Positions 61,577 through 64,000 of a DNA stretch of 64,000 bases are shown in pieces (the stretch's first letter is position 1; each line of letters begins with the position of its first letter). This DNA is from Blautia sp. An81 (GTDB lineage: Bacteria; Bacillota; Clostridia; Lachnospirales; Lachnospiraceae). The stretch covers positions 107,443-171,442 of the forward strand of contig NZ_NFHH01000008.1 of assembly GCF_002161285.1 (NCBI RefSeq), given 5' to 3'. The notes below the pieces were generated by a model, which searched no databases, was not told the origin of the DNA, and was given only the letters and a program-made list of their open reading frames with translations. The translations under genes and the position numbers were made by a program.

Positions 61577-63298
61577 ATGAAAATGGAAAAGGTTTCTCTT
61601 CTCATTAAGAATGCTCAGGTGTTTAATACATACCTGAAAAAATTTGTCCCGGCAGATGTATCTGTCCTGCAGGGAAAATTTTATTACATCGACCGGGAAA
61701 AATCCCAGGACTTTCAGGCAGAGGAAGTTCTGGACGCCCGGGGCATGTATATGATACCTGGATTTATTGACATACATATGCATATTGAAAGCTCGATGAT
61801 GACTCCGGGACCATTTGGTAACTTCCTGGCAGGATGCGGCGTGACTACGATAGTTTCAGAACCCCATGAGATTGCTAATGTAAAGGGCATGCGGGGAATA
61901 CTGGAGATGATTGCAGCTGCCGAAGATACTCCCATTGATATTTATTACGGGATACCCAGCAGTGTTCCATCTACCAGCCGGGAGCTGGAGACTACCGGCG
62001 GAGTGATCGACTTCCAGGCCATGAAGCATCTGCTGGAGGAAAAGGATGTGGTATGTGTAGGCGAGATTATGAATTACCGGCAGATTATAAAAGAAAATGA
62101 GCTGGAAATTACCCGTTTTCTGGACTACCTGCGCACAGAAAAGCCAGGCTATGTGATCGAGGGACACTGTCCCTCTCTAACAGGGCTGGATCTGGCGAAG
62201 TTTCTTTATCTGGGGATTAATGGGGATCATACAGAGCACACCTTGGAAGAGGTACGTCAGCGGATTGAAAACGGTATGTTCTTTGAACTTCAGGAGAAAA
62301 TGCTCCGTGAGGAAATCATTGCCTATATTCGAGAGAATAATCTCTTTGAATATGTAAGTTTTGTTACAGACGATACAATGGCAGATACGCTTTATGAGAC
62401 CGGCCACCTTAATGCGGTAGCGGAGAATGCAGTGAAAAAAGGCTTTCCTCTGGAGCAGGCAATTTATTGTGCTACCTATACGCCCAGCCGCCGTATGCAT
62501 TTATATGACCGGGGCGCTATTGCTCCGGGGCTTGTAGCAGATTTTCAACTGCTTCGGGATCCGGCCCATTTTCAGCCGGAGTACGTTTTTAAGAACGGAG
62601 CATTGATTTTTTCCGGAAGGAAAGGATCTGTCTCACGGACAGCCCATAGATTCCCTGAGGATTTTTATAATAGTGTGATTCTGCCGCCTTTGTCAGAGAG
62701 AAATTTTGAGATTCCGGCGCCGGCTGGGGCCACTTCTGTTATGGTCCGTGCCATGGAAGTATCAGGAGACCGGACCCAGACCAGGGAGAAGCTGATACCT
62801 ATGGCGGTAAAAAACGGGAAACTTGACTGGCAGGGCAGCGGCTGTCTGCTGGCTATGGCGATAGAACGTCATGGAAAAAACGGAAATATCGGCTATGGCT
62901 TTGTGACCGGGAACTGTATGAAACATGGGACAGTGGCAACTACCTACTGTCATGATCACCACAATCTTCTTGTTGCAGGGGATTCTCCGGAGGATATGCT
63001 TCTGGCGGTCTGCAGGCTTCAGGAACTCCAGGGTGGTTTCCTTACAGCAGATAAGGGGAAAATCCTTGCAGAGCTGGCCCTCCCTGTGGCAGGTCTGCTT
63101 TCAGAAAAACCATTAAAAGAGACTGCACAGAGCTTGAAGGCTGTACGGCAGAGTATGGAGAATCTGGGGTATGCCCATTATAATCCGATCATGTCTTTCG
63201 CAACCCTGGGACTTCCGGTAAGTCCGGCTTTAAAGCTGACAGATAAGGGCTTGATAGATGTAAAAAGAGGGAAAATAGTTCCTCTTATCCTATTATAA
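61577..63298 (+). CDS. ade: Adenine deaminase
   Basis: The 573-residue amidohydrolase has the metal site DIHMHIESSMMTPGPF, then SEPHEIANVKGMRG, GHCPSLTG, DDTMADTLYETGHL and the C-terminal ATTYCHDHHNLLVAG motif, as in bacterial Ade. It converts adenine to hypoxanthine and ammonia. It is 12 bases after the permease, with GGAAAGGA upstream, and forms an adenine salvage pair with it. A hairpin follows. Confidence 0.94.
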   Translation: MKMEKVSLLIKNAQVFNTYLKKFVPADVSVLQGKFYYIDREKSQDFQAEEVLDARGMYMIPGFIDIHMHIESSMMTPGPFGNFLAGCGVTTIVSEPHEIANVKGMRGILEMIAAAEDTPIDIYYGIPSSVPSTSRELETTGGVIDFQAMKHLLEEKDVVCVGEIMNYRQIIKENELEITRFLDYLRTEKPGYVIEGHCPSLTGLDLAKFLYLGINGDHTEHTLEEVRQRIENGMFFELQEKMLREEIIAYIRENNLFEYVSFVTDDTMADTLYETGHLNAVAENAVKKGFPLEQAIYCATYTPSRRMHLYDRGAIAPGLVADFQLLRDPAHFQPEYVFKNGALIFSGRKGSVSRTAHRFPEDFYNSVILPPLSERNFEIPAPAGATSVMVRAMEVSGDRTQTREKLIPMAVKNGKLDWQGSGCLLAMAIERHGKNGNIGYGFVTGNCMKHGTVATTYCHDHHNLLVAGDSPEDMLLAVCRLQELQGGFLTADKGKILAELALPVAGLLSEKPLKETAQSLKAVRQSMENLGYAHYNPIMSFATLGLPVSPALKLTDKGLIDVKRGKIVPLILL

Positions 63299-63301
63299 AG
63301 A

Positions 63302-63351
63302 CAGGCTGTCCGAACTCAGGAGGCTTATATGCCATGAGAAGGACAGCCTTC
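63302..63351 (+). terminator. Terminator-like hairpin after adenine deaminase
   Basis: AGGCTGTCC pairs with GGACAGCCT, an inner CTCA/TGAG pair extends it, and TTCTCATT follows. The T-tract is weak. Confidence 0.6.
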
Positions 63352-63476
63352 TCATTAAAGCAGCCAGAGAAACAGCTTTTAAGTTGATAAAAAGTCTGCA
63401 GTTAAGCAATTACAATTATCAGAATATTCTAAATTAAATATAAAACATATAATTTTTAACAAATTCAAAAAACTTG

Positions 63477-63505
63477 TTGACAAAGAGAAAACACTGTGGT
63501 ATTCT
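63477..63505 (+). promoter_or_regulatory. rRNA promoter P1
   Basis: TTGACA at 63477 and TATTCT at 63500 have 17-bp spacing, preceded by an AT-rich stretch (63400-63470) that may act as an UP element. A GAGAGC/GCTCTC hairpin lies at the start of the transcript. Confidence 0.8.
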
Positions 63506-63590
63506 AACATAGCTGTCGGCGAGAGCGGTGCTCTCAGGAACTTCTGAAAATCTTGAAAAAAGAAATTTTCAAGAAAATGAAAAAAAGTTC

Positions 63591-63619
63591 TTGACAAGCC
63601 AGAAAAGATGTGATAATCT
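63591..63619 (+). promoter_or_regulatory. rRNA promoter P2
   Basis: TTGACA at 63591 and TAATCT at 63614 have 17-bp spacing. The early transcript holds CTGTC-GCAA-GACAG, a GNRA-capped hairpin. The region resembles P1, so the two look duplicated. Confidence 0.8.
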
Positions 63620-63773
63620 AATATGGCTGTCGCAAGACAGGGACCTTGATAACTGAACAGTGAAACACATGAACTGAAAATTCTTTTACATTCATTTTTA
63701 AAAACGGTTCAACGAACCAAAACAGTAAAAGGTTTGGATAAGCGAGAGTTTATCATGACCTGGAACAGACACT

Positions 63774-64000
<227 letters not shown>

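Overview
The window comes from a low-to-mid GC, Gram-positive gut-type Clostridia, most likely a Lachnospiraceae (Blautia/Clostridium XIVa relative). The support is direct but partial: the last 227 bases are the 5' end of a 16S rRNA gene with a Lachnospiraceae-like V1 region; ribosome binding sites are AGGAGG-like; the protein families (GH51/GH43/GH127 arabinosidases, DUF4358 with MBOAT O-acetylation, DUF6171, AlbA_2 regulators with repeat linkers) are typical of that family. I could not run a database search, so genus is not called.

Layout. 1-783: 3' end of a GH127 beta-L-arabinofuranosidase. 986-5142 (minus): four-gene surface-polymer O-acetylation cassette (SGNH hydrolase, DUF4358, MBOAT, DHHW). 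5.1-6.1 kb: intergenic region with a 51-codon ORF, a strong terminator and one copy of a ~145-bp hairpin repeat. 6.1-12.2 kb: Ugp-like ABC importer, glycerophosphodiester phosphodiesterase and NagD-like HAD phosphatase, together a plausible route from glycerophosphodiesters to glycerol. 12.4-13.7 kb: YihS-like aldose-ketose isomerase behind a structured leader. 13.9-18.0 kb: heterodimeric ABC exporter with a MarR regulator and a palindromic operator on its promoter. 18.0-19.2 kb: decayed AlbA_2/ATPase regulator. 19.5-30.4 kb: housekeeping and membrane genes (DnaJ-like, BirA, half a PII protein, two MATE exporters, class A PBP, DUF1275, RarA, L25/Ctc). 30.6-33.1 kb: divergent AraC regulator and GH4 alpha-galactosidase. 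33.6-39.5 kb: YugP-like protease, then malQ, a LacI regulator and glycogen phosphorylase, with a second hairpin repeat in front of the phosphorylase. 39.8-42.1 kb: intact AlbA_2 regulator with a 12-bp tandem repeat, and a membrane-anchored alpha/beta hydrolase. 42.2-50.9 kb: arabinan locus (GH43, a wrecked AraP/AraQ permease fusion, ArsR-type regulator with a large sensor-like domain, two GH51 and another GH43). 50.9-51.6 kb: DUF6171 and a frameshifted VOC protein. 51.9-54.1 kb: rpmG-secE-nusG-rplK-rplA. 54.2-60.2 kb: XRE-cupin regulator diverging from an epimerase/DUF819/CocE peptidase-like operon, closed by a LysR gene. 60.4-63.3 kb: purine permease (with an internal deletion) and adenine deaminase. 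63.5 kb to the end: tandem rRNA promoters and 16S rRNA.

The main theme is plant and host glycan use (arabinan, maltodextrin, alpha-galactosides) around a translation/rRNA core. I found no phage, CRISPR array, known defence system or complete insertion sequence. The most unusual items are the ~145-bp hairpin repeat family, the uncharacterised 51-aa ORF, a leader with mutually exclusive stems, the ArsR-sensor fusion, the repeat-linker AlbA_2 regulators (one live, one dead), and several precise lesions (permease fusion, purine permease deletion, VOC frameshift, half-PII).
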